The notes below the pieces were generated by a model, which was not told the origin of the DNA, did no database searches, and was given only the letters and a program-made list of their open reading frames with translations. A DNA stretch of 64,000 nucleotides from assembly GCF_037031285.1 (NCBI RefSeq), contig NZ_JAYEZO010000002.1, forward strand, positions 1-64,000, in the 5' to 3' direction. The stretch comes from Halobellus sp. LT62. Its GTDB lineage: Archaea; Halobacteriota; Halobacteria; Halobacteriales; Haloferacaceae. This document shows, piece after piece, positions 35,507 through 43,510 of the stretch. The position numbers were made by a program, and so were the translations under genes. The stretch's first letter is position 1; every line of letters begins with the position of its first letter.

Positions 35507-35568
35507 TCACACTGCGTACAGTCGCGGGTTGTCGTTCTCACACCGCGTACAGTCGCGGGTTGTCGTTC
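35507..35568. repeat. 31-nt tandem duplication over the 3' end of the membrane protein gene
   Basis: Copies at 35507-35537 and 35538-35568 differ at one base (CACACTGCG versus CACACCGCG). The right copy contains the last codons and stop of the minus-strand gene at 35538-36389. The left copy is an extra, untranslated one. Confidence 0.9.
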
Positions 35569-36389
35569 GGATCCTCGTAGATCGCGATATACGGCGATCC
35601 GCTCTCGTCGTCGGGACACGCTTCGGTCCGTTCGACCGGGAACGACTCGCCGGTCGTGTTCGCGGCGTCGAGATACAGCGTCACCGGATACGTCTTCGAG
35701 TCGAACCCCATCACGTGTTCGTTGTAACCGTCCTGCACGTTCAGGTGGGCACGGACGGGCGGTCGTTCCTCGCGCTCCGGCTCACCCGGATGCCTGTATT
35801 CGCTCCAGTCACCGGCGGCGCACACGGCGTAGTGCGGCGTTTCGACGCGCTCGGGGAACGGCGTGGGGTTATCGACGACGATCGACGCGACCCGGAGATC
35901 CTCACGCGGGGAATCGGTGATCTCGACCTGATTTTCGACTTGAAGTTCGTAAGCGAGACCGCCGGAAACGACGTCGACGACGAGGACGACCGCGACAATG
36001 GCGGAAAGAGCTCCGAAGAGGTAGGTCGCCTGTGTGCCGGTGAGGAGTCGGTTGCCGCCGTCGAAGCGCGTTCGGAGGACGAACAGCGCGGCCGCGAGCA
36101 GTAGCAGTCCCAACACCGTCACGCTGCTGCCAAGGTCGAACGTGTTGACGAGGTTGAAGAAGACCCCGACGACCGAGACGACGACGACGCCGTAACTGAG
36201 GAGCGTCAACTGCCGGTCATCGGTTCGCTGCGAGATGGCGAATATCCCGGCGAGAAAGCCTACCGCGAGGAGTATCTTCGTTACCGGCGAGGTGCCGAGA
36301 TCGACGTTGAAGACGAAAAACAGCACGGCAATCGTCGTGAGTACCGCCGCCGCGCCGTTGAACAGCGTTTCCGAATCGAGAGCGACCAT
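35538..36389 (-). CDS. multi-helix membrane protein with extracytoplasmic C-terminal domain
   Basis: This 283-residue protein has five or so hydrophobic helices in its N-terminal half (AAAVLTTIAVLFFVF, ILLAVGFLAGIFAI, LLSYGVVVVSVVGVFF, VTVLGLLLLAAALFVL, ALSAIVAVVLVVDVVSGGLAYEL). A soluble C-terminal domain of about 130 residues follows and contains a Cys pair (YAVCAAGDW and TEACPDDE). I start it at 36389 (MVALDSETLF). I do not recognise the domain; it resembles haloarchaeal exported domains. Confidence 0.72.
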   Translation of the reverse strand: MVALDSETLFNGAAAVLTTIAVLFFVFNVDLGTSPVTKILLAVGFLAGIFAISQRTDDRQLTLLSYGVVVVSVVGVFFNLVNTFDLGSSVTVLGLLLLAAALFVLRTRFDGGNRLLTGTQATYLFGALSAIVAVVLVVDVVSGGLAYELQVENQVEITDSPREDLRVASIVVDNPTPFPERVETPHYAVCAAGDWSEYRHPGEPEREERPPVRAHLNVQDGYNEHVMGFDSKTYPVTLYLDAANTTGESFPVERTEACPDDESGSPYIAIYEDPNDNPRLYAV

Positions 36390-36745
36390 ACGAGCCGTTT
36401 CGCGAACCCACACCAAGAATGTCGGTGTAGGACAAAGGTCCGTTTCAGCCATCGGCCGCTGTCGTCGGCTGATCGACGACGGCGGGTTGACCCCCTCTTT
36501 TCATCTCGAACCACGCCGCTGTCTGTCGAATGCAATTCGAATCGAAGGTGCGGAACCGAACCCCCGTCGGTTCCGGAAAGAGAGTATGAAATCAATTGGC
36601 GTACGGAGTCGTGGCCGTGCAGAGTCGTGCCGTACAGAGTTGTGGCCGGACCGAAGTGTGCGGATCGAGGTATATCGAATCAACGCCTGTCGGATCAACG
36701 CTGCCGAATCGACGTGTTTCAGGTCGAAGTACGGCTCAGGCGCGA
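36390..36745. other. intergenic region with imperfect short repeats
   Basis: The region lies between two leftward genes. At 36601-36650 three imperfect copies of (G/A)GAGT(C/T)GTGGCC follow one another. No convincing gene is present. Confidence 0.5.
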
Positions 36746-37531
36746 CTACCCTTCGATGTCGGCGCGGCCGCTCGTCGCGCTTCGAATCCGGTCTCGGAGT
36801 CCACCGGCCTCGTCGACGGGAACGCGGACGTCGAACGCGACGTCGGCCTCGTACGTTCCCTCGAACTCGACGTTCACGCTTTCGAGGATTCCTCGGACCG
36901 TCCCGGAGTCGTCGTATTCGACGGTCACGACGAAGCTCTCGTGCGGGACCGTCTCGACGACGCCCGCGTCGTCGACGGCGTCCTTGACGGCGCGCGAATA
37001 CGCGCGAGCGAGACCGCCGACGCCGAGGTTCGTCCCGCCGTAGTAGCGCGTGACGACGGCGACGACGTTTCTGACGTCGCGCTGAACGAGGACGTTCAGC
37101 GCGGGCTTGCCGGACGATCCGGTGGGCTCGCCGTCGTCAGATTGGTACTCGCGAAGCATCGGTTTGGAGGGTTGGCCGGAAGAGTGGCCGGACGATGTCG
37201 TCGACGAGTCATCGACGGGTGTCGACCGCGACGGGTTGTCGGCAGGTGTCGACCGCAACGAGTCATCGGACGTCGAACACGACGAGTTGTCAGCGGACGT
37301 CGACCGCGACGAGTCCTCGGCGGGAACGCGATACGCGGGGACGTTGTGCGTCGCGTCCGGGTGTCGGTCTCGAATCCGATCGATAAACGACTCGGCCTCC
37401 GCGACCGTGTTCGCGGGGGAAACGTAGCCGATGAACTCCGAACCCCTGATCTCGAAGTGGGCCTCGCCGGAGTCAGCCACGGTCTCGAACGCGCCGGGGG
37501 TTGTTTCGGGTTGGTCGGACGAGTCGGTCAC
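36746..37531 (-). CDS. YigZ/IMPACT (UPF0029) family protein with Ser/Asp-rich insertion
   Basis: This 261-residue member of the IMPACT/YigZ family has RGSEFIGYVSPANTVAEAESFIDRIRDRHPDATHNVPAYRV, then EYQSDDGEPTGSSGKPALNVLVQRDVRNVVAVVTRYYGGTNLGVGGLARAYS, and a C-terminal EF-G domain IV-like region. In the normal family AYR is followed closely by the SDDGEP motif. Here about 55 residues of Ser/Asp/Thr-rich repeats (DSSRSTSADNSS...) are inserted between them. The fold probably tolerates this in a surface loop. Family role: a translation-linked regulator or RNA-binding protein, not well defined in archaea. Confidence 0.88.
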   Translation of the reverse strand: MTDSSDQPETTPGAFETVADSGEAHFEIRGSEFIGYVSPANTVAEAESFIDRIRDRHPDATHNVPAYRVPAEDSSRSTSADNSSCSTSDDSLRSTPADNPSRSTPVDDSSTTSSGHSSGQPSKPMLREYQSDDGEPTGSSGKPALNVLVQRDVRNVVAVVTRYYGGTNLGVGGLARAYSRAVKDAVDDAGVVETVPHESFVVTVEYDDSGTVRGILESVNVEFEGTYEADVAFDVRVPVDEAGGLRDRIRSATSGRADIEG

Positions 37532-37589
37532 GGTCGATTGTAGCGCCGCTTTCGATGAAAAGGGTTCGCGTCCGTGGTCTCCGACGGGT

Positions 37590-37649
37590 GATCAGATGGT
37601 GCTGATCCGTCGCACGAGGGCGATCAGGTGATGCTAATCCGTCGCACGA
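37590..37649. repeat. 32-nt-period duplication over the 3' end of the ACT-domain gene
   Basis: Copies at 37590-37617 and 37622-37649 match at 25 of 28 bases. The right copy contains the last codons and stop of the minus-strand gene. Read the same way, the left copy would encode VRRISTI-stop, where the real gene ends VRRISIT-stop. Confidence 0.85.
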
Positions 37650-38127
37650 ATTCGAGCGCGGAGAGTTCGTTGAGCAAGTCGCCCGGGAGCGGATCGTCGG
37701 TCACGACGTACAGTTTCGGCTCGTCGGTGAACTCGGGATCCTCGCTGATCGTCTGTCGGATGGAGATGCCGCGCTCGGCGAGCCGAGACGTGACCTCGGC
37801 GACGATTCCGGGACGTTCGGCGTCGTTGGGTTCGATCGTTAGGACCGAGAGGTCCAGAACGGGCGCGAGATCCATCAGGCTCGGGATCGACGAGATGTTC
37901 TGGAAGATCCGTCTGAGCTCTTCGTCTTCGAGGATCGCCGTGGTCGTCGAGTCGACGACGCGACGGTCGACGTCGATCTCGCGGGCGATTCCGGTGTTCG
38001 GAATCTCGATGCCGCCGGAGACGACTCGGCCGTCGTCGTTGACGGAGAATCCGCGTTCGAGGAGCAGGCGGATGACCGCCTGTTGGCTCGGGCTCCCCTC
38101 GAACTTCTGCATAATCTCGTCGAACAT
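37624..38127 (-). CDS. ACT domain regulator of amino acid metabolism
   Basis: This 167-residue protein has an N-terminal region with a helix-turn-helix look (SPSQQAVIRLLLERGFSVNDDGRVVSGGIEIPNTGIAREIDVDRRVVDST). The C-terminal ACT domain reads DLSVLTIEPNDAERPGIVAEVTSRLAERGISIRQTI. Haloarchaeal proteins of this layout are annotated as amino-acid-responsive regulators. It is transcribed in the same direction as orc1 and lies just downstream of it, with a 90-nt gap. Confidence 0.85.
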   Translation of the reverse strand: MFDEIMQKFEGSPSQQAVIRLLLERGFSVNDDGRVVSGGIEIPNTGIAREIDVDRRVVDSTTTAILEDEELRRIFQNISSIPSLMDLAPVLDLSVLTIEPNDAERPGIVAEVTSRLAERGISIRQTISEDPEFTDEPKLYVVTDDPLPGDLLNELSALEFVRRISIT

Positions 38128-38217
38128 CCGTCAGCAACGTCCACGGCCAATGCTATTATTGTAGCGTTTGCAGCGGCGTCGTGTTCGAATCCGTTAGATC
38201 GTGAACCGGACTCGGAT

Positions 38218-40251
38218 TCAGTTGTCGAATCGGGCCTGCACGAACGGCTGGGCGTTCTCGATATCGCCGAGCCGGGAGTCCGAAAGGAGGACCGCCTCGG
38301 TTTCGTCGAGGGGTACCGAAAGCGAGATCTCTTTCGTGCGGCCGTAGCGGCCCTTCGAGACGACGACGGCGTTGACGATCCCGAGCATATCTAGTTCGGA
38401 GATGAGGTCGGTGACGCGCCGCTGCGTGAGGACGTCGGCGTCGATCTCCTCGCAGAGGCGCTTGTAGATGTTGAACACTTCTCCGGTGTTGACGTTGTGG
38501 ACGCCGTTCTTTTCGAGGAGAATCGTCGAGAACAGGACGATCTTCGATTGGGTCGGGAGCGTCCGAACGACCTCGACGACCCGGTCCAGTTCGATCTTGT
38601 CTTGGGCCTGTCGGACGTGCGCCTCTTCGACGGTATCGGCCTGTCCGCGCTCGGCGAGCTCGCCCGCCGTTCGGAGGAGATCGAGTGCGCGCCGGGCGTC
38701 GCCGTGTTCCTGCGCGGCGAAGGCCGCACACAGCGGGATCACGTCGTCGGTGAGCGCCTCGTGTTTGAACGCCACGTTCGCGCGGTGCTGGAGGATATCT
38801 CGGAGTTGGTTGGCGTCATACGGCGGGAAGACTATCTCCTCCTCGCCGAGGCTGGATTTGACCCGCGGATCGAGGAAATCGGTGAACTTCAGATCGTTCG
38901 AGATGCCCATAATCGAGATCCGCGAGTTTTCCAGTTCGGAGTTCATCCGCGAGAGGTTATACAGCGTGTCGTCCCCGGATTTCTCGACGAGTTTGTCGAT
39001 CTCGTCGAGCATAATGACGACGACGCGCTCCTCGTAGTCGACGGCGTCGAAGAACGTCGAATACACGCGGTCTGTCGGCCATCCCGTCATCGGAACGGGC
39101 TCCATCTCGTCGCGGTCGGATTCGAGCTCTTCGATCCGCGCTGTGATCGCTTCTCTCGTCTCGTAGGCCGACTCTTCGAGGACAGCTGAGTCGGAGTCCA
39201 CGCGCGAGCGGAGGTCGGTCAGCTCGTCGAGTGTAGACTCGATCAGCGCTTGGTTCTTCTCGATGAACTTGTTCGCCAACTGCGCGAGCACGCGGTACTG
39301 CGTGTCGGTGACTTCGCAGTTGATGTACTCGACCTCGCAGGGGACGTCGTACTTTTTCGAGGTGGATTCGAGCTCTTGGCTGACGAACTTCGCGCTCGCC
39401 GTCTTTCCGGTCCCGGTCTTGCCGTAAATAAGGATATTCGAGGGCGTTTCACCTCGGAGTGCGGAGACCAGAATCGTCGCCATCTGGTTGATCTGTTCGG
39501 TCCGATGCGGGAGTTCGTGCGGGGTGTACGACGGCCGGAGGACTTCCTTGTTCTCGAAGATCGGCTCGCCCGAGAGCAGGTCGTCGAACAGTCCCTGACT
39601 GTCGTCGTCGTCGAGAACGACTTCGTCGAGACTGACGTCGGTGTCGTCAGAAGCCGAACCAGTGCGCGTCGAATCGTCGGGGCCGATGCTCTCTTTGATA
39701 TCGATGTCCTCGGGAGTGACCGGACGGTCTATCGATTCGGTGTCCTCTTGCTTCTGTGTCTCGTTTATGTCTTCGTGACTCTGTTCCCCGTCCGCGTCTG
39801 GCGTAGTCGCGGTCGTGGCAGGAGACTCGTTTCCGGAAGGCGAGGTGTCATCCCAAGACGGGGAATCAGATCCACTCACGGCCACGTTTCCACTCGAAAC
39901 AGAGGGGTCTTCGCTCGGGTCCGTATCGGACCGCTCGACGGAAGCGACGTCGCGCTGGGAACGGTTCGATGACGACTCGGCTTCCACATTCGAGGCTGGC
40001 CCGTTTTCACTGTTCGATGCCGAGTCAGATTCGGCCCTCGATTCCGAATGAGCAACGGTGGATTGACCGTCGTCGAGAGAGACGTCATCTACCGGGACAC
40101 TACCATCACGATCATCGCTTCGGAGCACGTCTTCACTGCGGTCGTCTCGCTCCGAGGACGGCGTTTCAGCCCCGGTTAATCCCTCATTACCCGCGTGCTC
40201 GGCTGTGTCAGTCGGCCCCTCGTCGTCGCCGGACTGTTGGTTTTTTTCCAT
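38218..40251 (-). CDS. orc1: Orc1/Cdc6 replication initiator
   Basis: This AAA+ initiator binds origin recognition boxes and loads MCM. Walker A is GKTGTGKT at residues 277-284 and Walker B is VVIMLDEID. Sensor 1 (MGISNDLKF), sensor 2 in GDARRALDLLR and the C-terminal winged helix (LTQRRVTDLISELDMLGIV) are intact. Its position beside an ORB-flanked AT-rich region marks it as the oriC-linked Orc1/Cdc6A type. Residues 1-225 or so form a long acidic Ser/Asp-rich extension of no recognisable fold, which makes this 677-residue protein unusually large. Confidence 0.95.
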   Translation of the reverse strand: MEKNQQSGDDEGPTDTAEHAGNEGLTGAETPSSERDDRSEDVLRSDDRDGSVPVDDVSLDDGQSTVAHSESRAESDSASNSENGPASNVEAESSSNRSQRDVASVERSDTDPSEDPSVSSGNVAVSGSDSPSWDDTSPSGNESPATTATTPDADGEQSHEDINETQKQEDTESIDRPVTPEDIDIKESIGPDDSTRTGSASDDTDVSLDEVVLDDDDSQGLFDDLLSGEPIFENKEVLRPSYTPHELPHRTEQINQMATILVSALRGETPSNILIYGKTGTGKTASAKFVSQELESTSKKYDVPCEVEYINCEVTDTQYRVLAQLANKFIEKNQALIESTLDELTDLRSRVDSDSAVLEESAYETREAITARIEELESDRDEMEPVPMTGWPTDRVYSTFFDAVDYEERVVVIMLDEIDKLVEKSGDDTLYNLSRMNSELENSRISIMGISNDLKFTDFLDPRVKSSLGEEEIVFPPYDANQLRDILQHRANVAFKHEALTDDVIPLCAAFAAQEHGDARRALDLLRTAGELAERGQADTVEEAHVRQAQDKIELDRVVEVVRTLPTQSKIVLFSTILLEKNGVHNVNTGEVFNIYKRLCEEIDADVLTQRRVTDLISELDMLGIVNAVVVSKGRYGRTKEISLSVPLDETEAVLLSDSRLGDIENAQPFVQARFDN

Positions 40252-40258
40252 TCGTGTA

Positions 40259-40278
40259 CCCCCTTATTTCGACTGGAA
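40259..40278 (-). promoter_or_regulatory. degenerate ORB next to the orc1 start
   Basis: CCCCCTTATTTCGACTGGAA matches the strong ORB at 40652 at 15 of 20 bases. It lies immediately upstream of the orc1 ATG at 40251, so it could also autoregulate orc1. Confidence 0.55.
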
Positions 40279-40651
40279 ATCACGCCCCGCAAAGCCGGTA
40301 GATCGGAGAAGGCGCGGGAGAAAAACGAATTCAGCCGTTTCTCTTTCCTCGACGTGTCCAGTTGATGCAGACGAAGCAAAGGACCACCCACTACAAAAAA
40401 CTTGTCTCTTTCTTGTTGACTTTAACCAATGAACTCAGACCGTCGACCACCTACCGTAGGTGCGTCCTACCGAACCCGATCTCGGGACCGTCTCGGTCCG
40501 ACCGCCGCCGGACTTCTGCCGAGCTTTCTCGGTGGATATGGATTTGTCGGGAACCGTCAATGCTCGCGATCGCGAAGGTTGGATTCATCCCGCTTCTCTC
40601 GTACCCGCGTCTCTGTTGGCCTGTTCTGATCGTCTTTGCCCTTGCCCCCCA

Positions 40652-40671
40652 CCCCTTCATTTCAGGTGGAA
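40652..40671 (-). promoter_or_regulatory. origin recognition box (ORB)
   Basis: The minus strand reads TTCCACCTGAAATGAAGGGG, followed by a GTGGGGGG G-tract. This is the haloarchaeal ORB consensus. It faces the ORB at 40848 in inverted orientation across the AT-rich element. Confidence 0.85.
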
Positions 40672-40694
40672 CCAACCGAGAGGCCGTCCGCCCT

Positions 40695-40803
40695 CGGATA
40701 CACCAATAATAACATCACTAAAATTAAATAACTATATGGTCTAAATTAATTCTTTGTCTGCAGTACGGGTCCGTTTCAAATCAGTAGATAATAAATCTAC
40801 CGC
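40695..40803. other. AT-rich duplex unwinding element
   Basis: This segment, rich in AATAATAAC, AAAATTAAATAACTATA and CTAAATTAATTC, is much more AT-rich than the surrounding DNA. It lies between the two inverted ORBs, as expected for the site of origin melting. Confidence 0.8.
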
Positions 40804-40847
40804 TTTGGGGAGGCCCTCCACGCTGGCCCCCCACCACTGTATTCGCG

Positions 40848-40867
40848 TTCCACCCGAAACGAAGGGG
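40848..40867 (+). promoter_or_regulatory. origin recognition box (ORB), inverted copy
   Basis: TTCCACCCGAAACGAAGGGG, followed by a run of TGGGGGGGGG. It shares 17 of 20 bases with the ORB at 40652 and points in the opposite direction. Confidence 0.85.
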
Positions 40868-41188
40868 TGGGGGGGGGCGGCCGACCTTTGTCGATGACGA
40901 GATCCCGCTGCCGACGGGACTGAATCTTGCCCGATAAGTCGGTACCTCATCCACCGAGTGGGCGACATCGACTAGCCCACCGTCAAATTCACAGTCGACT
41001 GTGAACGAGCTCCCGTCCGCGACAACGACCCGTTCTATTCGCCCGTCTACGGGTCTCCAGCCCGTTAGCCCCTCCCTACCCACCTGTACACGGTCATTCC
41101 GTCTGACGCAGTGTTTAAGTGAACACGGGAATGTGGTACCTCCATACGCCCCTCCACGACCCGGTATCGGGAGGCGCGGGAGGCCAGG

Positions 41189-41830
41189 ATGGGACTGTTC
41201 ACAGACCTCAGAGACAGCATCTCACGGGCCGTCGACCGGATGTTCTCGGACGCCGAGCCGAAGCGGATCGGCATCTACGGACCGCCGAACGCCGGGAAGA
41301 CGACCCTCGCAAATCGAATCGCACGTGATTGGACGGGTGACGCCGTCGGCCCCGAGAGCCACATCCCGCACGAAACGCGACGCGCACGCAGAAAGGAGAA
41401 CGTCGAGATCGAGCGGAACGGAAAGAGCGTCAGCATCGACATCGTCGACACCCCCGGTGTCACGACGAAGGTCGATTACAAGGAGTTCCTCGAACACGAT
41501 ATGGAGAAAGACGACGCGGTCCGCCGCTCTCGCGAAGCGACGGAGGGCGTCGCCGAGGCGATGCACTGGCTCCGCGAGGACGTCGACGGCGTGATTTACG
41601 TGCTCGACAGCACCGAGGACCCGTTCACGCAGGTCAACACGATGCTGATCGGAATCATCGAGAGCCAAGACCTCCCCGTGCTCATCTTCGCGAACAAGAC
41701 TGACTTGGACGACTCGAACGTCCAGCGCATCTCGAACGCGTTCCCACAGCACGAGACGGTTCCGCTCTCGGCGCTCGAAGGGAACAATATGGAGGAAGTG
41801 TACGGGAAGATCGCGGAGTACTTCGGGTGA
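41189..41830 (+). CDS. oapA: origin-associated Era-like GTP-binding protein
   Basis: This 213-residue GTPase has the P loop GPPNAGKTT (residues 31-39), switch region HIPHETRRARRKENVEI with a candidate G2 Thr, G3 DTPG and G4 NKTD. These place it with Era-like TRAFAC GTPases. It begins the operon facing oriC and overlaps oapB. In haloarchaea the gene set next to oriC1 is known as oapA-oapB-oapC; I assign oapA from this order. The role at the origin is not established. Confidence 0.88.
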   Translation: MGLFTDLRDSISRAVDRMFSDAEPKRIGIYGPPNAGKTTLANRIARDWTGDAVGPESHIPHETRRARRKENVEIERNGKSVSIDIVDTPGVTTKVDYKEFLEHDMEKDDAVRRSREATEGVAEAMHWLREDVDGVIYVLDSTEDPFTQVNTMLIGIIESQDLPVLIFANKTDLDDSNVQRISNAFPQHETVPLSALEGNNMEEVYGKIAEYFG

Positions 41831-42225
41831 CCACGATGCCGGAAGCGACACCCGGAGATTCCAGAAACGGCGTTCAGATCGACCTGATCAGCGGAGCGCG
41901 GATGGAGGGGCTCACGAGTATGGAGAAGATCCGACTCATCCTCGACGGCGTCCGCGATGGGAACATCGTCGTCCTCGAAGAGGGGCTCGCGCCCGACGAG
42001 GAGTCGAAGCTCATCGAGGTCACGATGACCGAGATCAGTCCCGACGAGTTCAACGGCATCGAGATCGAGACGTACCCCCAGACCGGCGGCGGGAGCCGAG
42101 GGATCCTCGGCCGGATTATGGGCAAAGAGTCGACGAAGAAACTCACCGTCATCGGTCCCGCGAACCAGATCGAGACACTGCACAAAGACGAGAACCTCAT
42201 CAGCGCGCTCGTTTCCAGAAAGTAA
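41827..42225 (+). CDS. oapB: OapB/ArvB family protein (DUF2073)
   Basis: This 132-residue protein reads GVQIDLISGARMEGLTSMEKIRLILDGVRDGNIVVLEEGLAPDEESKLIEVTMTEI... and ends TKKLTVIGPANQIETLHKDENLISALVSRK. It is the conserved DUF2073/OapB partner of the GTPase. The GTG at 41827 overlaps the oapA stop (GTGA), so the two are translationally coupled; an ATG three codons in is the alternative start. Function unknown. Confidence 0.88.
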   Translation: MTTMPEATPGDSRNGVQIDLISGARMEGLTSMEKIRLILDGVRDGNIVVLEEGLAPDEESKLIEVTMTEISPDEFNGIEIETYPQTGGGSRGILGRIMGKESTKKLTVIGPANQIETLHKDENLISALVSRK

Positions 42226-42281
42226 TGACTCCGAACGCACCCCGTCGTCGGCGACGCGAACCCTCTCGATAACCCAACACG

Positions 42282-43160
42282 ATGCCTCACGAATGCACAA
42301 ACTGCGGGCGAGTGTTCGACGACGGGTCCAAAGAGATGCTGTCGGGCTGTCCGAACTGCGGCGGAAACAAGTTCCAGTTCCGACCGTCGACGTCGACTGA
42401 CCCGGACGAGAGCGCCTCGGCGGACCCGGATCCTCGGTCGAATCAGAAGCCCCAGTCGGATCGAAAACCTCGATCGGATCAGAACCCTCAGTCGGATCGA
42501 AAGCCCCGATCGGAACCGGACTTGGACGGTCCCGCGGGTTCCGACCAGTCACCGTCGACTCCCGATTCCGCGCCACGCACGGACGCGAATACGCCGCCCA
42601 CGACGCCGCGAGACGGCGACAAATCGGACCGTCCGCGCCTGTCTCGCTCGTCGAAATCGTGGCCGGGCCAAGACGAGGACTCCCAGCCTGCGGACCGATC
42701 GCCGGAACCCACGCCTGAATCGCGGCCCGATCCGGACGCGGAGCGAACCGACGCCGAGACCGATACTGACGGGACGGCGCTGTCGGCCGACGACTCCGCA
42801 GAGGACACGGCACAGGCGAGCGCCCGGAGCGACGTCGTGTCGCCCGACGAACTCGCGGCGGCGAGTCGGACGAGCTCGACGACGGACGAACCCGCTGATG
42901 CGTCTCCCTCTCCGAACGAGAGCGACGGACGCGTCATCGAACCATCGAGCGACGAACGCCCCGACCTCGACGACCTCCGCGCGGAACTCAACCAGCAGTT
43001 CGAGAGCATTCGAATCGTCGCACCCGGCGAGTACGAACTCAATCTGATGGAGCTGTACGACCGCACGGAGTACATCATCTCGCTGCAGGAAGACGGCCGC
43101 TACGTCATCGAAGTCCCGGACACGTGGGATACAACTCCCGACAGCTCGTCGGACTCGTAG
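42282..43160 (+). CDS. oapC: OapC/ArvC family zinc-ribbon protein
   Basis: The N terminus MPHECTNCGRVFDDGSKEMLSGCPNCGGNKFQF is a zinc ribbon with two CxxC pairs. About 190 residues of Ser/Asp/Pro/Arg-rich low-complexity sequence follow, including two copies of a 12-residue repeat (42433-42504). A short conserved C-terminal domain (DDLRAELNQQFESIRIVAPGEYELNLMELYDRTEYIISLQEDGRYVIEVP) completes the 292 residues. It is the third gene of the origin-linked operon. The termini are conserved; the middle is probably disordered. Confidence 0.87.
   Translation: MPHECTNCGRVFDDGSKEMLSGCPNCGGNKFQFRPSTSTDPDESASADPDPRSNQKPQSDRKPRSDQNPQSDRKPRSEPDLDGPAGSDQSPSTPDSAPRTDANTPPTTPRDGDKSDRPRLSRSSKSWPGQDEDSQPADRSPEPTPESRPDPDAERTDAETDTDGTALSADDSAEDTAQASARSDVVSPDELAAASRTSSTTDEPADASPSPNESDGRVIEPSSDERPDLDDLRAELNQQFESIRIVAPGEYELNLMELYDRTEYIISLQEDGRYVIEVPDTWDTTPDSSSDS
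42433..42504. repeat. 36-nt direct repeat within oapC
   Basis: Two adjacent 36-nt units, 42433-42468 and 42469-42504, encode SNQKPQSDRKPR-like and SDQNPQSDRKPR-like peptides in the disordered region of OapC. The codon-level similarity suggests recent expansion. Confidence 0.75.
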
Positions 43161-43264
43161 CGATCTCGGCGCGACGGACGTACGTGACGCGTTTTCGACG
43201 CCGTTCGCGGGAACCGCTCGGCCGTATTGAAGCTTTTATGCGCTCTGCCCGAGACGGCCACAGT

Positions 43265-43354
43265 ATGAGTCAAGCGACCAAGATCGTCCTCGGTACCGTG
43301 GGTGTGTCGGCCGTTCTCGCCATCGCGATCCTCTTCGCGCTCGCGTTCGGCTGA
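43265..43354 (+). CDS. 29-residue single-helix membrane peptide
   Basis: MSQATKIVLGTVGVSAVLAIAILFALAFG: a short polar start followed by one hydrophobic helix. A TATA box (CTTTTATG at 43233-43240) sits 27 nt upstream of the ATG, fitting a leaderless small gene. Similar tiny membrane proteins occur widely in haloarchaea. No function can be assigned. Confidence 0.65.
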   Translation: MSQATKIVLGTVGVSAVLAIAILFALAFG

Positions 43355-43358
43355 CGCC

Positions 43359-43441
43359 TATAGTAGGATTTGTAAGTCTTCACTCACGCGATCGCACGCA
43401 TCGTGCGATCGGCCGAGTAATCAGTTGCAAATCCTACTATA
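43359..43441. repeat. 83-bp element with perfect 14-bp terminal inverted repeats (MITE-like or hairpin)
   Basis: TATAGTAGGATTTG at 43359-43372 is the exact reverse complement of 43428-43441. Inside lies a second stem, CGATCGCAC at 43389-43397 against GTGCGATCG at 43403-43411. The element sits between the small membrane peptide and the gene at 43511. It could be a MITE-like insertion, a terminator, or a structured RNA. Confidence 0.8.
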
Positions 43442-43510
43442 TGCTACGCTCGACCGTGAGACGCACGTCGATCTCTCGATCGCTCCGCTGAAACCGTCTC
43501 GCCTCCAACG

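Larger units (their letters stand above)
40252..41160. other. replication origin oriC (Orc1-associated)
   Basis: This intergenic region between orc1 and the divergent oapABC operon has the architecture of haloarchaeal oriC1. An AT-rich duplex unwinding element (about 40695-40803) lies between two long, inverted ORBs (40652-40671 and 40848-40867), each followed by a G-rich tract. A weaker ORB sits at the orc1 start. No protein-coding frame in the region is convincing. The gene order orc1-oriC-oapA-oapB-oapC is the conserved haloarchaeal arrangement as I know it. Confidence 0.9.

Noticed and set aside
40429-41083. Short coding frames within oriC
   Set aside because: They cross ORBs and the AT-rich element, lack promoters and ribosome-binding sites, and have no recognisable protein features.
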